This document shows, in pieces, positions 34,239-43,603 of a DNA stretch of 64,000 nucleotides; position 1 is the stretch's first letter, and every line of letters begins with the position of its first letter. The stretch lies in NCBI RefSeq assembly GCF_004745825.1, contig NZ_SRLA01000006.1:280220-344219 (forward strand), read 5' to 3'. Source of the DNA: Hymenobacter fodinae (GTDB lineage: Bacteria; Bacteroidota; Bacteroidia; Cytophagales; Hymenobacteraceae). The notes beneath the pieces were generated by a model. It worked only from the letters and a program-made list of their open reading frames with translations, was not told where the DNA came from and made no database searches. Made by a program: the position numbers and the translations under genes.

Positions 34239-35501
34239 TCAATGTTTAACACTGAGTAGAGCCTTTTGCAAAGAAATATCTAACCTTTGAGCAGCAGCGG
34301 ACACTGCAAATTGGCTTTCATAACAGGCTCGGGCTCGCGTGCACATGGCCTGCTTTTGTGACTCCGAGAGTTGATACCAAGCCGTTAATAGAGCTTCGGT
34401 GCCAGCTTGCGTATCAGGAGCTACTAGGCCTGCTCCGCTCGCCTCAATTTCCTGCCATATATTCACCTGATCTGAAATGAGCACGGGTTTGCCGCAGGCC
34501 AAGGCTTCTACCACGGCAATGCCGAAATTCTCTTGGTGGCTGGGCAAAACAAAGGCTTCGCACCCGTAAAAAGCGCCCCATTTAGCATCCCCAGTTAGCA
34601 TGCCGGTTAAGGAAATAGTTCTTGCTGGAGTTGCTTGAGCTTGAGAGGCCCGACTAATACTCTGCCCATAAGCAGTAGCTAAGCCAGGGCCAGCAATGAC
34701 CAAGTGCGGGGCTGCTGGCTCCTCAACGGCTGTGGGCTCTGCACTGGTTGCTGCCAAAACGGAACTGGTTGGGACATGGGCGGCTACCTTAACGAAGGCG
34801 TCAACGAGCAGGTCAACTCCTTTTTTGGGATCAATTCGGCTTAGAAAGAGTAGATAGGGCTGATCTGGTAGCTCAGTAGGGCAGGCTTGCTGAAAGGCCG
34901 TATCCAGGGCGGGCGTGTAATGCGGTGGTTCCTCTACGCCTAGGCCTACAACCAGCTCACGAGCAGGATGGTAAGGGCGGAAAGGCTGCCTGGCCAGTTG
35001 GCGCTCAGCTTCACAAGTGAACAGCACGCCCGCCGACTCATTCACTAAGGCTGCCTCCACCAGCTTCCAGTAGGCCCAGTTGCGAGCCGCTTTGAGGCGT
35101 CGCCCGCCGGCCCGTTGAAAATAGGGGTCGAGCATGCCGTGGGGCATAATAAAAAGCTGAGGCAGAGCACCCACGCCTGCTTTACGGCATCGCGTTAGGG
35201 CCTTTCGAACAGCATATCCGTGATAAAGCCACAAACCGTGCAGAATAACTACATCGAAGCGGGCTAACTGCGCTACCAGCCAAGGGATTAGATGAGGACT
35301 GTATTGCCAGGGGCCTTGGGCCGGACCGAGCGCATGAATGGGCAGGGGGTCAGTGCCTAGGAATTCTGCATCCGGAGCATCTAAACTCACAATTTCGCTG
35401 TAAGCCCCAATACTTGCCAGCCCATTCACCATGGTGCGCACGGCTTGACTCACCCCACCCAATTGAGGGTCCATGCGAGATATGACGTGTAGGTATTTCA
35501 T
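34239..35501 (-). CDS. Glycosyltransferase family 4
   Basis: A GT-B transferase of 420 residues. The N-terminal acceptor half starts MKYLHVISRMDPQLGGVSQAVRTMV. The donor half has LFLSRIDPKKGVDLLVDAF and the EX7E-type motif within FVLPSHQENFGIAVVEALACGKPVL. The Ala/Thr/Glu-rich insert at about residues 255-280 is unusual for the family and looks like a loop. The sugar specificity cannot be read from sequence. An AT-rich, gene-free stretch of 261 bases lies upstream. Confidence 0.86.
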   Translation of the reverse strand: MKYLHVISRMDPQLGGVSQAVRTMVNGLASIGAYSEIVSLDAPDAEFLGTDPLPIHALGPAQGPWQYSPHLIPWLVAQLARFDVVILHGLWLYHGYAVRKALTRCRKAGVGALPQLFIMPHGMLDPYFQRAGGRRLKAARNWAYWKLVEAALVNESAGVLFTCEAERQLARQPFRPYHPARELVVGLGVEEPPHYTPALDTAFQQACPTELPDQPYLLFLSRIDPKKGVDLLVDAFVKVAAHVPTSSVLAATSAEPTAVEEPAAPHLVIAGPGLATAYGQSISRASQAQATPARTISLTGMLTGDAKWGAFYGCEAFVLPSHQENFGIAVVEALACGKPVLISDQVNIWQEIEASGAGLVAPDTQAGTEALLTAWYQLSESQKQAMCTRARACYESQFAVSAAAQRLDISLQKALLSVKH

Positions 35502-35762
35502 AGGAGGTTAGGCAGAAGCAGCAGTCGGTGCTTAAAAAAGTTAGCTTATTAATTAATACCTTAGGTCGTGTTGGATATTATTTGCTTCTACTGGATTTAT
35601 TAGATAGTGCTTGTGGCGATTTTGAGTAAAATATTTTACTTTTTAGTTATAGCGTTGCTGCTTAAATAATATTTATGAGATATGTAATCTTTGTCTTTAT
35701 AACAATATAAGTGTATTTACTTGATTTGTATAGTGGCTTATAATGCAATGATTAAATAAAAA
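35502..35762. other. AT-rich gap inside the polysaccharide operon
   Basis: 261 bases, strongly AT-rich against GC-rich flanks, with no frame longer than a few tens of codons and no exact TAnnTTTG on the minus strand. It may hold an internal promoter of a different type or be the scar of an insertion or deletion. Confidence 0.4.
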
Positions 35763-36719
35763 TTACTGAAATGCAGTTGATTTAGTAACTCGGTTAAAAA
35801 TTGTGGCTACCACGAACTTTGGTGATAGCACTGAAGCAGTTAGCAAAAGCCAGGAAAAACTCAGGTATTTCCGGGTTTTCATGGCAAAGCTGGCTTCTCG
35901 ATGATAGAGGATGGAATAGATGTAGCGCTTGCGGTCTAGTTTCTTCCACCAGGGGTCTTGGTCGCGGGCAGCTTTAAATTCAGCGTAAGTAATCTCGGGC
36001 TGGTTGGAGCGGCGGCGCGTGGTGCAATGAGCAGCGTAATCCATCACCTCAAAAGTGTGCACGGGCTTTGTTGCCGTAATAGAGGATGGATGTACCCGGT
36101 ATTTCATCAGGATTTCCTGCATGATGACCAGCGAGTATCCCTTTTCTATCAGGCGGTTGAAGAAGTCGAAATCATCGCAGGGCCAGCACTGATTCCGTAA
36201 CCCCCCGGCTTCGAAGAATGCAGCTTTACTTGTCATAAAGCCAGTAAAGGCACACTTCACAAACTCATTGTTAGCCAGTGCCTGTTGGCATTCTTCCACG
36301 GTACGGAGGCCTAGGTACCGCTGCACGCCCAAAAACTCGCCGGTGGGGCTGATGTATGTGCAATGGCAGCTTGACGCTCCTATGGCTGGGTTAGCTTCAT
36401 GGAAGGCCACTTGCCGGGCTAGGCGCTCTGGCAGCATCACGTCGTCGGCGTCAAGAAAGGCGCACCAGTGAGCTTGGGCCTTTTCCACCAGCTTGTTGGT
36501 GGCGTTGCACTTGCCCGCATTAGGCTCAAAGAAGGCGTGGATGCGGGCATCGGTGGCAGCGTAGCGGCGGATGATGTCGGCCGAGCCGTCCTTGGAGCCG
36601 TCGTCGAGGATGAGCAGCTCGAAGTCGGTGAAGGACTGGCCTAGTACGCTCTCGATGGTTTCCGCCAGGTAGGGCTCCTGGTTGTAAACGGGCAGTATGA
36701 CAGATACCGTGGGGGCCAT
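35763..36719 (-). CDS. Glycosyltransferase family 2, first of a tandem pair
   Basis: A transferase of 318 residues. The GT-A domain has VSVILPVYNQEPYLAETI, LILDDGSKDGSADII, the metal-binding FLDADDVMLPERLA and PCDDFDFFNRLIEKGY. A basic, hydrophobic C-terminus may touch the membrane. Its 5' 203 bases are identical to those of the next gene upstream, while the rest is only moderately similar. It lies 6 bases downstream of that paralogue and is surely co-transcribed. Confidence 0.87.
   Translation of the reverse strand: MAPTVSVILPVYNQEPYLAETIESVLGQSFTDFELLILDDGSKDGSADIIRRYAATDARIHAFFEPNAGKCNATNKLVEKAQAHWCAFLDADDVMLPERLARQVAFHEANPAIGASSCHCTYISPTGEFLGVQRYLGLRTVEECQQALANNEFVKCAFTGFMTSKAAFFEAGGLRNQCWPCDDFDFFNRLIEKGYSLVIMQEILMKYRVHPSSITATKPVHTFEVMDYAAHCTTRRRSNQPEITYAEFKAARDQDPWWKKLDRKRYIYSILYHREASFAMKTRKYLSFSWLLLTASVLSPKFVVATIFNRVTKSTAFQ
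36517..36719 (-). repeat. 203-bp direct repeat, copy 1
   Basis: This block is base-for-base identical to 37465-37667 (offset 948). It covers the start codon and the first 67 codons of each glycosyltransferase. Identity stops abruptly at the inner edge. Confidence 0.95.
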
Positions 36720-36725
36720 GGTGAC

Positions 36726-37667
36726 TTATGCTCTAGCGAGGTTGCGGACTTTCGTAAGCATGTACCCCGGCGATAAGGCCGTGGCCGTGCTGGCTTGCCA
36801 TAAAAAGTTTAAATAGTTTTTAGACATGATTGAAAACCCCGCATTACGGAAAAATATCTGCGAGTAATTAAATCTTTTGCGATTGAAGCGAGTTAGCCAC
36901 GGCTCTGCCTGACGAATACGCATAAATTCTTCAAACGTAATTTCTGGTTGCAGTTTCCGGCGAGAATTCAAGCAGTGCATTGTGTATCCTATCATATCAA
37001 ACGTATGAAAAGGGTTGCGCACAGTAATTGCTGATTCATGAATTCTGTATTTCATCAGGGCCTCCTGAATTATGACCAGAATATATCCTTCCGCTATTAG
37101 ACGATTGAATATTTCAAAATCATCGCAGGGCCAGAATTTAGACCGCAGCCCACCCGTTTTCTCGAACACTGCCCGCGAAACCATCAGGCCCGTCATGGCG
37201 CACTGTACGAACTCGCCGGTAGCCGCCACCCTGCGGCATTCAGCTACGTTTTTGATGAAAGGGTAGCGTTGCGTACCCAGCGTGTTGCCCTTGTGGTTAA
37301 TGTAGTAGCAATGGCAGCTAGAGGCATCTACCTCCGGGTTAGCTTCATGGAAGGCCACTTGCCGGGCCAGGCGCTCCGGCAGCATCACATCATCGGCATC
37401 GAGCAGGGCGCACCAGGTACCGACGGCTTTGGCCAGCAGCTTGTTAGTGGCCTCGCAACGCCCGGCATTAGGCTCAAAGAAGGCGTGGATGCGGGCATCG
37501 GTGGCAGCGTAGCGGCGGATGATGTCGGCCGAGCCGTCCTTGGAGCCGTCGTCGAGGATGAGCAGCTCGAAGTCGGTGAAGGACTGGCCTAGTACGCTCT
37601 CGATGGTTTCCGCCAGGTAGGGCTCCTGGTTGTAAACGGGCAGTATGACAGATACCGTGGGGGCCAT
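36726..37667 (-). CDS. Glycosyltransferase family 2, second of a tandem pair
   Basis: A transferase of 313 residues with the same GT-A motifs as its neighbour: VSVILPVYNQEPYLAETI, LLDADDVMLPERLA and PCDDFEIFNRLIAEGY. Its 5' half is GC-rich and shares the identical block. Its 3' third (about 36740-37110) is clearly AT-rich, so the gene looks like a mosaic. The substitutions between the paralogues after residue 68 suggest that they now use different acceptors or donors (inference). Confidence 0.87.
   Translation of the reverse strand: MAPTVSVILPVYNQEPYLAETIESVLGQSFTDFELLILDDGSKDGSADIIRRYAATDARIHAFFEPNAGRCEATNKLLAKAVGTWCALLDADDVMLPERLARQVAFHEANPEVDASSCHCYYINHKGNTLGTQRYPFIKNVAECRRVAATGEFVQCAMTGLMVSRAVFEKTGGLRSKFWPCDDFEIFNRLIAEGYILVIIQEALMKYRIHESAITVRNPFHTFDMIGYTMHCLNSRRKLQPEITFEEFMRIRQAEPWLTRFNRKRFNYSQIFFRNAGFSIMSKNYLNFLWQASTATALSPGYMLTKVRNLARA
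37465..37667 (-). repeat. 203-bp direct repeat, copy 2
   Basis: Identical to 36517-36719. The two copies are in the same orientation at the 5' ends of adjacent paralogues, so recombination between them would delete one gene and leave a fused one. Confidence 0.95.
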
Positions 37668-37727
37668 GACGATGTGTAGGTTAATGAGAAATGAAATTCA
37701 GGCAGGAATAAGCGTGACTCACGAGGG

Positions 37728-38390
37728 TTAGTAGACAAAGCCCTCGGTTCGGCTGAAATACTTGGCGTCGGGGGGGATTTCGCCCACCGCCTTGGCGGGC
37801 ACCCCCGCGTACAGCTTCCACTCCTGTTCGTAGGCTTTGTTGAGCAGGGATTTAGCTCCCAGCACGCAGTAGGCCGGAAGCACCGACCCACCCAGCACTA
37901 CCACATTGGTACCCACGAAGGTGTAGGCCCCAATTCGAATTGGCTCGCTGCCCTGCCGGTTGTCAAACAGGTTGATGGAGTGCGTTAAGAACTGCGAGCG
38001 GTAGCCGGCAATAGTGGCAAATCGGCCTATTTCCAGCAGGTTCGTGCAGTCGAGGTGATGGTCTTTGGTAACGGCCGCCGACTCGCCCAGGATAAGCTCG
38101 GCACGGCGGGAAGGCTGGTGCTGAAAGTGGGGCGACTGCGTGCGGGTGGGAAAGCCCGTAATCCAGTTGCCGCGGCCAATGGTGGCATTGGCCTCCATGG
38201 TAATGGCATCAAGGTGAATAGCCACGGTGAAATGGTCGATGCGGGCACCGGCGCCCATGGTTAATCGCCGGGGAAAAATCCAGGCTAGGCCTATGTGCGC
38301 GGTGGGGTGTAGCTCAAAGCCAAACCACCGGTGCAGGGCTCGCCTTTTAATGCTCCAGGGCAGAATACACGTGACTGCTTTACGAAACAT
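37728..38390 (-). CDS. Left-handed beta-helix acyltransferase, WbbJ/CatB-like
   Basis: A protein of 220 residues with imperfect hexapeptide repeats (HPTAHIGLAWIFPRRLTMGAGARIDHFT, IGAYTFVGTNVVVLGGSVLPAYCVLGAKSLL). The central insert with DHHLDCTNLLEIGRFATIAGYRSQ is less regular. It ends GVPAKAVGEIPPDAKYFSRTEGFVY, typical of sugar O-acyltransferases. The start overlaps the stop of the upstream glycosyltransferase by 11 bases, which indicates translational coupling. Confidence 0.82.
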   Translation of the reverse strand: MFRKAVTCILPWSIKRRALHRWFGFELHPTAHIGLAWIFPRRLTMGAGARIDHFTVAIHLDAITMEANATIGRGNWITGFPTRTQSPHFQHQPSRRAELILGESAAVTKDHHLDCTNLLEIGRFATIAGYRSQFLTHSINLFDNRQGSEPIRIGAYTFVGTNVVVLGGSVLPAYCVLGAKSLLNKAYEQEWKLYAGVPAKAVGEIPPDAKYFSRTEGFVY

Positions 38391-39534
38391 AGCTAAGCTC
38401 TTGCCGGACCCCGAACAGATCCAGATAATGGGAGGTCATGTGCTCAGGCTCAAAGCGGCGAGCATTCTCGAAGCCCCGCGCCACCAGGGCGGCGCGGGTG
38501 TCGGCGTCCTGTAGAGTGAGCAGTGCTTCCGCAAACGCTTGGGGTTGGGCCGGATCGGCGTGCAGGGCGGCACCGCCGCTCACTTCGGGCATGGGCTCAA
38601 TGTCGCTGGCAATGACGGGGGCTCCGCAGGCCTGGGCTTCAATAACTGGCCAGCCGAACCCCTCGGAGAACGAAGGAAAGATGAAGGCTTCGCAAGCCGA
38701 GTAGAGCGCCACCAGCGTAGCATGCTCCGGCTTAACCACGGAAACTACCCGGCCCTGTAGGCCTAGGGAGTTTGCCAGCACAAGCAGCGCTTCCTCAAGG
38801 GGCTCTCCGGCAAAACAGATCAACCCTTGCCAACGCGAACCTAGCGCGGCGGCCATATGAAGGAGCAGCGCCCGGTTCTTACGGGCCAACCCTGACCCGA
38901 CATGCAGCAGGAAGTTTGCATCCGGGGCTAGGCCTACCTGGCTAAGCAGCTCGGCTTGTTGGGCCGCGGGCAGCGGGGCAAATCTTGCGTTGAAAGCGTT
39001 ATGTATCACCCGCCAATCCTGAGTGGCATGGTCGGGGGCTAGCTCGCGCAGCTGTTGCAGGGTGAGTTGCGAAACGGTGGCCAGCAATTTGGCGCGGCTC
39101 AGGTGGTGCAAAATCCACTTTTGCAGCACCTTGCCTAGGCCAGAAGCGGGGCAGTAAGCATCGGCGTAGCCGAATGCACCCCTGATGGCCAGCACATCGT
39201 GGCACGTAATGCCCGCCCGCTCCTCTGGCAGGTGCTGCAGATACGGGGCGTTGGAATGGTCGCACACGTGAAAGCGTACGTTAGGGCTGGCAAAGGCCTG
39301 ATCCAGCAAGCGCCAGCGCAGGACCATTGGAAAAACCAGCCATTTATCTACGTAAGCCAGCCACTTGCCTATGCCAGTAGTAGCAGCCTGATGCCGGCGG
39401 CCGAACAGAACAGTAGGACGCCAGATTTCGGAGTTAATACCTGCCTGCTGATAGCCCGCGTGAAGCATGCACGCAAAGCGCTCCATGCTTTCTTGACCAT
39501 CTGGGGGGTAGTTCCCGATTAAAATAAGCCTCAT
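38380..39534 (-). CDS. Glycosyltransferase family 4
   Basis: A GT-B transferase of 384 residues. The N-terminus is MRLILIGNYPPDGQESMERF, with the central VIHNAFNARFAPL. The donor half has LLHVGSGLARKNRALLLHMAA and FIFPSFSEGFGWPVIEAQACGAPVIASD with the EX7E-type glutamates. It is complete. Its 3' end overlaps the acyltransferase gene, and its start lies 53 bases after the CgeB-like gene. Confidence 0.87.
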   Translation of the reverse strand: MRLILIGNYPPDGQESMERFACMLHAGYQQAGINSEIWRPTVLFGRRHQAATTGIGKWLAYVDKWLVFPMVLRWRLLDQAFASPNVRFHVCDHSNAPYLQHLPEERAGITCHDVLAIRGAFGYADAYCPASGLGKVLQKWILHHLSRAKLLATVSQLTLQQLRELAPDHATQDWRVIHNAFNARFAPLPAAQQAELLSQVGLAPDANFLLHVGSGLARKNRALLLHMAAALGSRWQGLICFAGEPLEEALLVLANSLGLQGRVVSVVKPEHATLVALYSACEAFIFPSFSEGFGWPVIEAQACGAPVIASDIEPMPEVSGGAALHADPAQPQAFAEALLTLQDADTRAALVARGFENARRFEPEHMTSHYLDLFGVRQELSYVS

Positions 39535-39587
39535 AAGCTACCTGTTCGGATAAAACGCGTGAGAAAACGGCAGGAACAGCGGGCCGT

Positions 39588-40664
39588 TTAGTTGAGCTGA
39601 AACTCGCTGAGCACCAAGCGGCCAAGGTCTTCGTGGCCAACGCCTAGCTCGCGTACCTTCTGCGCCCCGGCGCGTCGGATGCTTTCTCGCAGCTCGTCAT
39701 TGCGCAGCAGCTCATGGCAAACGCGCGCGCACTCGGCCGCATCAGACCAGAAAACGGCTTCGCGGCCTTCATCATAAATCTGCTGGTGCTCCTCAGTGCG
39801 CTCGGCACACAGTAGGCCGCCGGCGTAGGGCACTTCCAATGAGCGCTGGGTGTGCAGGTCGCGGTTGCCCTTGGAGAGCAGCCCCAGGCAAATCTTAGCG
39901 CCCTGAATGGCCGCTACGTAATCGCGACCACCCAGCGCACCCCCACGGTAAGCAACCTGCAACTCCTTCCAGTGAGGAGATTTTTCCCAGCGGCTGCCCC
40001 AAATGGCAAGCGGTACGCCCTGCCGCAGTAGCTCAAGCATAAACTCGTCGCGCTTTTCGTTGGGCATCCAGGTGCCAATAAACACCACGTCGGACCGGTA
40101 GGCCGCAGGCACGGCGGTAGGGCGCGGGAAGGGCTTGTGGGCTATTTCATCATAGCTGCGCAGCACGCGCCGAACTTGAGGCGCACCCAGGGTCTGGCAT
40201 TCGACTTCCGTCTCGCGGCGCACTACCACCACCAAATCGTAGAGGGATAAAGCCGGAAGTAGGGAATCGAAGCGGTGGCCGTCGCGCTGACCAGTTGGGT
40301 CATCCACGTTGTAAAGCACCACGGGGCACCCTACGTTCTTGAGCACTTTCAGGCAGCCGACGCCAAACAGCTCCCCGCTATCCACCCAGATCAGGTCGGG
40401 CTTAGGAGTATTCGCCAAAATGGTGCGCAGCCAATGACCCACTTTGCTTTGCATAAAGCGGTAGCCGGTACGATAGTGGAAGGCCACAAACCACCGGTAG
40501 CTGCCCATCGGGCCCACCAAGTCGGCAATGGTATCAAAGGGGCTGTGCTGAATTACATGGTGGCCTAGACGCTTCAAGGCCTCGGCGCGCTGGGCTGCCG
40601 TGGATTTGGGGTTGCAATCCCCGAAATACAGAATAGTAGCCATAGGGGAGGTCGTTGTTTCCAT
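39588..40664 (-). CDS. CgeB-like glycosyltransferase (GT1-type domain)
   Basis: A protein of 358 residues with an N-terminal Rossmann-like half (ATILYFGDCNPKSTAAQRAEALKRLGHHV, PDLIWVDSGELF) and a C-terminal half typical of CgeB/Glyco_trans_1_2 proteins: DVVFIGTWMPNEKRDEFMLELL, AKICLGLLSKGNRDLHTQRSLEVPYAGGLLC and the final HEDLGRLVLSEF. A second in-frame ATG at 40643 (MATILYFGD) is a plausible alternative start. Donor and acceptor unknown. Confidence 0.8.
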   Translation of the reverse strand: METTTSPMATILYFGDCNPKSTAAQRAEALKRLGHHVIQHSPFDTIADLVGPMGSYRWFVAFHYRTGYRFMQSKVGHWLRTILANTPKPDLIWVDSGELFGVGCLKVLKNVGCPVVLYNVDDPTGQRDGHRFDSLLPALSLYDLVVVVRRETEVECQTLGAPQVRRVLRSYDEIAHKPFPRPTAVPAAYRSDVVFIGTWMPNEKRDEFMLELLRQGVPLAIWGSRWEKSPHWKELQVAYRGGALGGRDYVAAIQGAKICLGLLSKGNRDLHTQRSLEVPYAGGLLCAERTEEHQQIYDEGREAVFWSDAAECARVCHELLRNDELRESIRRAGAQKVRELGVGHEDLGRLVLSEFQLN

Positions 40665-40688
40665 CAGGTCATGGGTTATAGGTGCTTT

Positions 40689-42383
40689 CTAAGTGCTTAG
40701 CAGCACCCGCCGGGGCTTGGCAGTGGCGGACAGTAGCGCAACCATGGTGCTGAGCCGCCGAGTAACGTGGAAGAGGAGTAGATACAAGAGCACTTGCTGA
40801 ATCCAGCTGCGCAGCAAGAAGTTAGCCGTGCCCGTCACGCTCTCCATGGGCAAAAACTGAAATACCATCGTCAGGCTCAGTAAGCCGCAGAAGCTGAACA
40901 GCAGATAGGTGCGGCCCTGGCCGGTGGGCGAGCTGCCCGAGAGGGGCCGCCGAATACAAAAGCAGTCAAATAAGAAGTACACCGGAATCATGGCTACCCC
41001 CAGAATAAGCAGGTACCACCAGCCAAATGCGGCCATTCCGGTGCCGGCAAAGTGCCCGGTAAGGCGGGCTCCAAACACCTCATCACTGCCCGTTACTTTG
41101 TAGTACAGAAAGTCGCCGTAGGCAATGGCATTCACGGCGTCCTTGTCAACGTCTAGCGCCAGCAGGTCAAGCACTGGCTTAGGAAACGTGGTCAAGAAGC
41201 GGTCAATGCTGTACTGCCGAACATCGGGGTCATTATCCCCAATTTCAGCGCCCAGCAGCAGATTAATGTCGTTGAACTTGATGTTGCAGAAACGGGCCAG
41301 GAAGATGTTGTCCAGGTAGGTTTCATCCCAGGCTTCCCAGGCGCTAGACACCTCATTGCTGGTTTTGAAATCGTGGATGGCTTGCTTGTCTTGAAAGACT
41401 TGCCACGTGAGCCCAACTAGCTCTGAGCGTGGGGTGTCAGAGCGCACATTGCGAACCATAACCATGGCGGTGCCTATATCCGACATGGGGCCCGTGAGGA
41501 ACCACGCCACGAACAGGGCAATGGCTAGGTTCTTGAGCGTAAAAAGGCGGGTTTTAATCAGGCCTAGCAGCAACCCCAAGGCGAAGGTGAAGCCAACCGA
41601 TGTAAACCCGAGCATGAACGCTCCGCGGCTGTTGGTACCTAGGCTCAGGATAAACAGCAACACGGTAAACCCAACCAACCGGGGTACCAGGTTGCGAGCT
41701 GGGGGAGTAAGCTGCCCATACATCCGACCGAAGGGGATGAAGTACGGGGCGTAGGTGAACGGAACCAGTGCTTCAATAATCTTCTCGCCGGCTCCGGCCG
41801 TCTCCCGGCCCTGCGAAGGCATGTAGAAGTAGGAGAAGAACATAGCTCCCAACCCGATAAAGCCAATCAACCAGATTTGCAGATCACTTGGGGCCGTAAA
41901 CATCCCGAGCCGCTGCAGCAGACTAGGCCGCTTGGCGGACAAGCTGCGTGGGGCAGTTGCCAGGAAACGGTAGAGGAGATGAGTGAAGACCAGCACCCCC
42001 AGTGCTAACAGAGAGTGGAGAAAGACGGTGTAGGGCAACTTCAGATTATACACCAGCTCTTTCCCTTCCAGCAGGGTGAATATGAGTGGGAAAACAAACT
42101 GAGTCGCCGTGAAGCCCACAATCAGATAGGAAGACAGGGGAAACTGCTTCAAGCTGGCAGGGCGCAGAGCAGTGAGCGTAACGGCGGCCCACGCCACCAA
42201 GACGGCGCCTGTACCCACCAAATTTGCCTGAGTACTAAAGAATATACTCTGCAGCAGCGCGGCTCCGAGTATCACCACCCAAGACCAGCCGACAAACTGA
42301 GACAGGAAGTCTCGCTGGCCTTTTGGGGCCAACTGGGCTGGGGCTGCGTGTGTGAAAGAGGGAACTGGTTGCATGGCAAACAA
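40689..42383 (-). CDS. Wzy-like polysaccharide polymerase
   Basis: An integral membrane protein of 564 residues with about eleven to twelve hydrophobic segments and a large loop (about residues 310-430) between late helices, the layout of O-antigen polymerases. Sequence identity in this group is always low, so the call rests on topology and on the position next to a flippase, a co-polymerase and many transferases. It would join lipid-linked repeat units on the periplasmic side. Confidence 0.75.
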   Translation of the reverse strand: MFAMQPVPSFTHAAPAQLAPKGQRDFLSQFVGWSWVVILGAALLQSIFFSTQANLVGTGAVLVAWAAVTLTALRPASLKQFPLSSYLIVGFTATQFVFPLIFTLLEGKELVYNLKLPYTVFLHSLLALGVLVFTHLLYRFLATAPRSLSAKRPSLLQRLGMFTAPSDLQIWLIGFIGLGAMFFSYFYMPSQGRETAGAGEKIIEALVPFTYAPYFIPFGRMYGQLTPPARNLVPRLVGFTVLLFILSLGTNSRGAFMLGFTSVGFTFALGLLLGLIKTRLFTLKNLAIALFVAWFLTGPMSDIGTAMVMVRNVRSDTPRSELVGLTWQVFQDKQAIHDFKTSNEVSSAWEAWDETYLDNIFLARFCNIKFNDINLLLGAEIGDNDPDVRQYSIDRFLTTFPKPVLDLLALDVDKDAVNAIAYGDFLYYKVTGSDEVFGARLTGHFAGTGMAAFGWWYLLILGVAMIPVYFLFDCFCIRRPLSGSSPTGQGRTYLLFSFCGLLSLTMVFQFLPMESVTGTANFLLRSWIQQVLLYLLLFHVTRRLSTMVALLSATAKPRRVLLST

Positions 42384-42403
42384 AACGGCTAGAGAAAGCA
42401 GGG

Positions 42404-43570
42404 TTAGCGGACTACAGCCTGCAGGTCGGTGAGCACATGGGAGAGGGCGGTGCCGTAAGAGTCCCAGCCTCGTATTGCCTGCACTCGTTTAATGGCCGCC
42501 TCAGACATGTGCTGTTGCAGTGCTTGATCATCCGCGAGTTGTTGGAGTCGCTCTCGGATACTATCGGGGGAGCGAATGGGCACTACAAAGCCTTCTAGGC
42601 CATCCGTGAACAGGTCTTCACTACCCGTATTAGTAGATGAGATTACCGGGCAGCCGCAGGCCAGCGCTTCACCTAATACCAGCCCAAAGCCTTCTTCCAC
42701 ACTCGGGAGCACGAAAACATGCGACGAACTGTAGAGGGCGGGCAGCTCTTGATTAGGCACCAGCCCCCGGAAATCAATACCGGTCACGTCGCGGTTCGCT
42801 AACAATTGCTGTACTTCCGGCTCTACGTAGCCCACCACCACAAGCTCCTTACGTGGGTGTCGCAGTGCCTGGAAGGCTTGTTGCAGATCCAGAAACCCCT
42901 TGCGGATGCTTACCGCGCCCACCCAAAGCACCCGAAAACGGTCTTGGGGCGGATCGGCTACTTTGTGAAACCGGTCTAAGCGCGCGCCATACGGCACCTT
43001 CACGAGCTTTTCGTCGGGCACCCCCATTTGCAAAAACGAGCGCCGCACGAATTCGGAAGGCACCGTTACGAGGTCAGCCTGCTCATACTCAGCTTCTTCC
43101 TTGGCAATAATGCGGGGGTCGATGCCGCGGTAAGGAAGTCCCCACCGGGCATGCTCAGAACGCAGAATCTGATCCTGAAAGCGGATGTGGGAGGAGCCTC
43201 GGTCGCACACGTGGTATCCTCCATTGCGCTGCGCCGCAGCTCCGGCGTGTAGGCCACTGCCCGACAGCGCCATAAGCGTTGTGGGGTTGCGCAGGCGCAG
43301 GGCCACGTAACGGTCAAGCGTTTCGTGGGCCCACCATAGCCACTCCCGGTCGAGCCAGGGCGAGCCACCCAGCCCAAAGCGGCCCCTGGCCATGAAAGGG
43401 GAGTGTAGCCAGGGAAACGTACGGATTTTTGCTGCCGGAATGCCTTGTTCATCGCGCAGCTTCAGGCGGGGGTAGCCCGTCCAGATGCAGTCGAGCAACC
43501 CATGCTGCTCAAGCTGCCGGGCCAGGTGAAAGTGGTGAAAGCGTCCGATTGAAATCTGAGTGACGGCCAT
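42404..43570 (-). CDS. Glycosyltransferase family 4
   Basis: A GT-B transferase of 388 residues. The N-terminal half has ISIGRFHHFHLARQLEQHGLLDCIWTGYPR and VCDRGSSHIRFQDQIL. The donor half has LWVGAVSIRKGFLDLQQAF and FVLPSVEEGFGLVLGEALACGCPVISS with the EX7E-type motif. It lies between the polymerase (20 bases) and the flippase (33 bases), which is consistent with a single transcript. Confidence 0.87.
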   Translation of the reverse strand: MAVTQISIGRFHHFHLARQLEQHGLLDCIWTGYPRLKLRDEQGIPAAKIRTFPWLHSPFMARGRFGLGGSPWLDREWLWWAHETLDRYVALRLRNPTTLMALSGSGLHAGAAAQRNGGYHVCDRGSSHIRFQDQILRSEHARWGLPYRGIDPRIIAKEEAEYEQADLVTVPSEFVRRSFLQMGVPDEKLVKVPYGARLDRFHKVADPPQDRFRVLWVGAVSIRKGFLDLQQAFQALRHPRKELVVVGYVEPEVQQLLANRDVTGIDFRGLVPNQELPALYSSSHVFVLPSVEEGFGLVLGEALACGCPVISSTNTGSEDLFTDGLEGFVVPIRSPDSIRERLQQLADDQALQQHMSEAAIKRVQAIRGWDSYGTALSHVLTDLQAVVR

Positions 43571-43603
43571 AATAGGGCGAAGAAGCGGGAGAAACGTGGG
43601 TGG

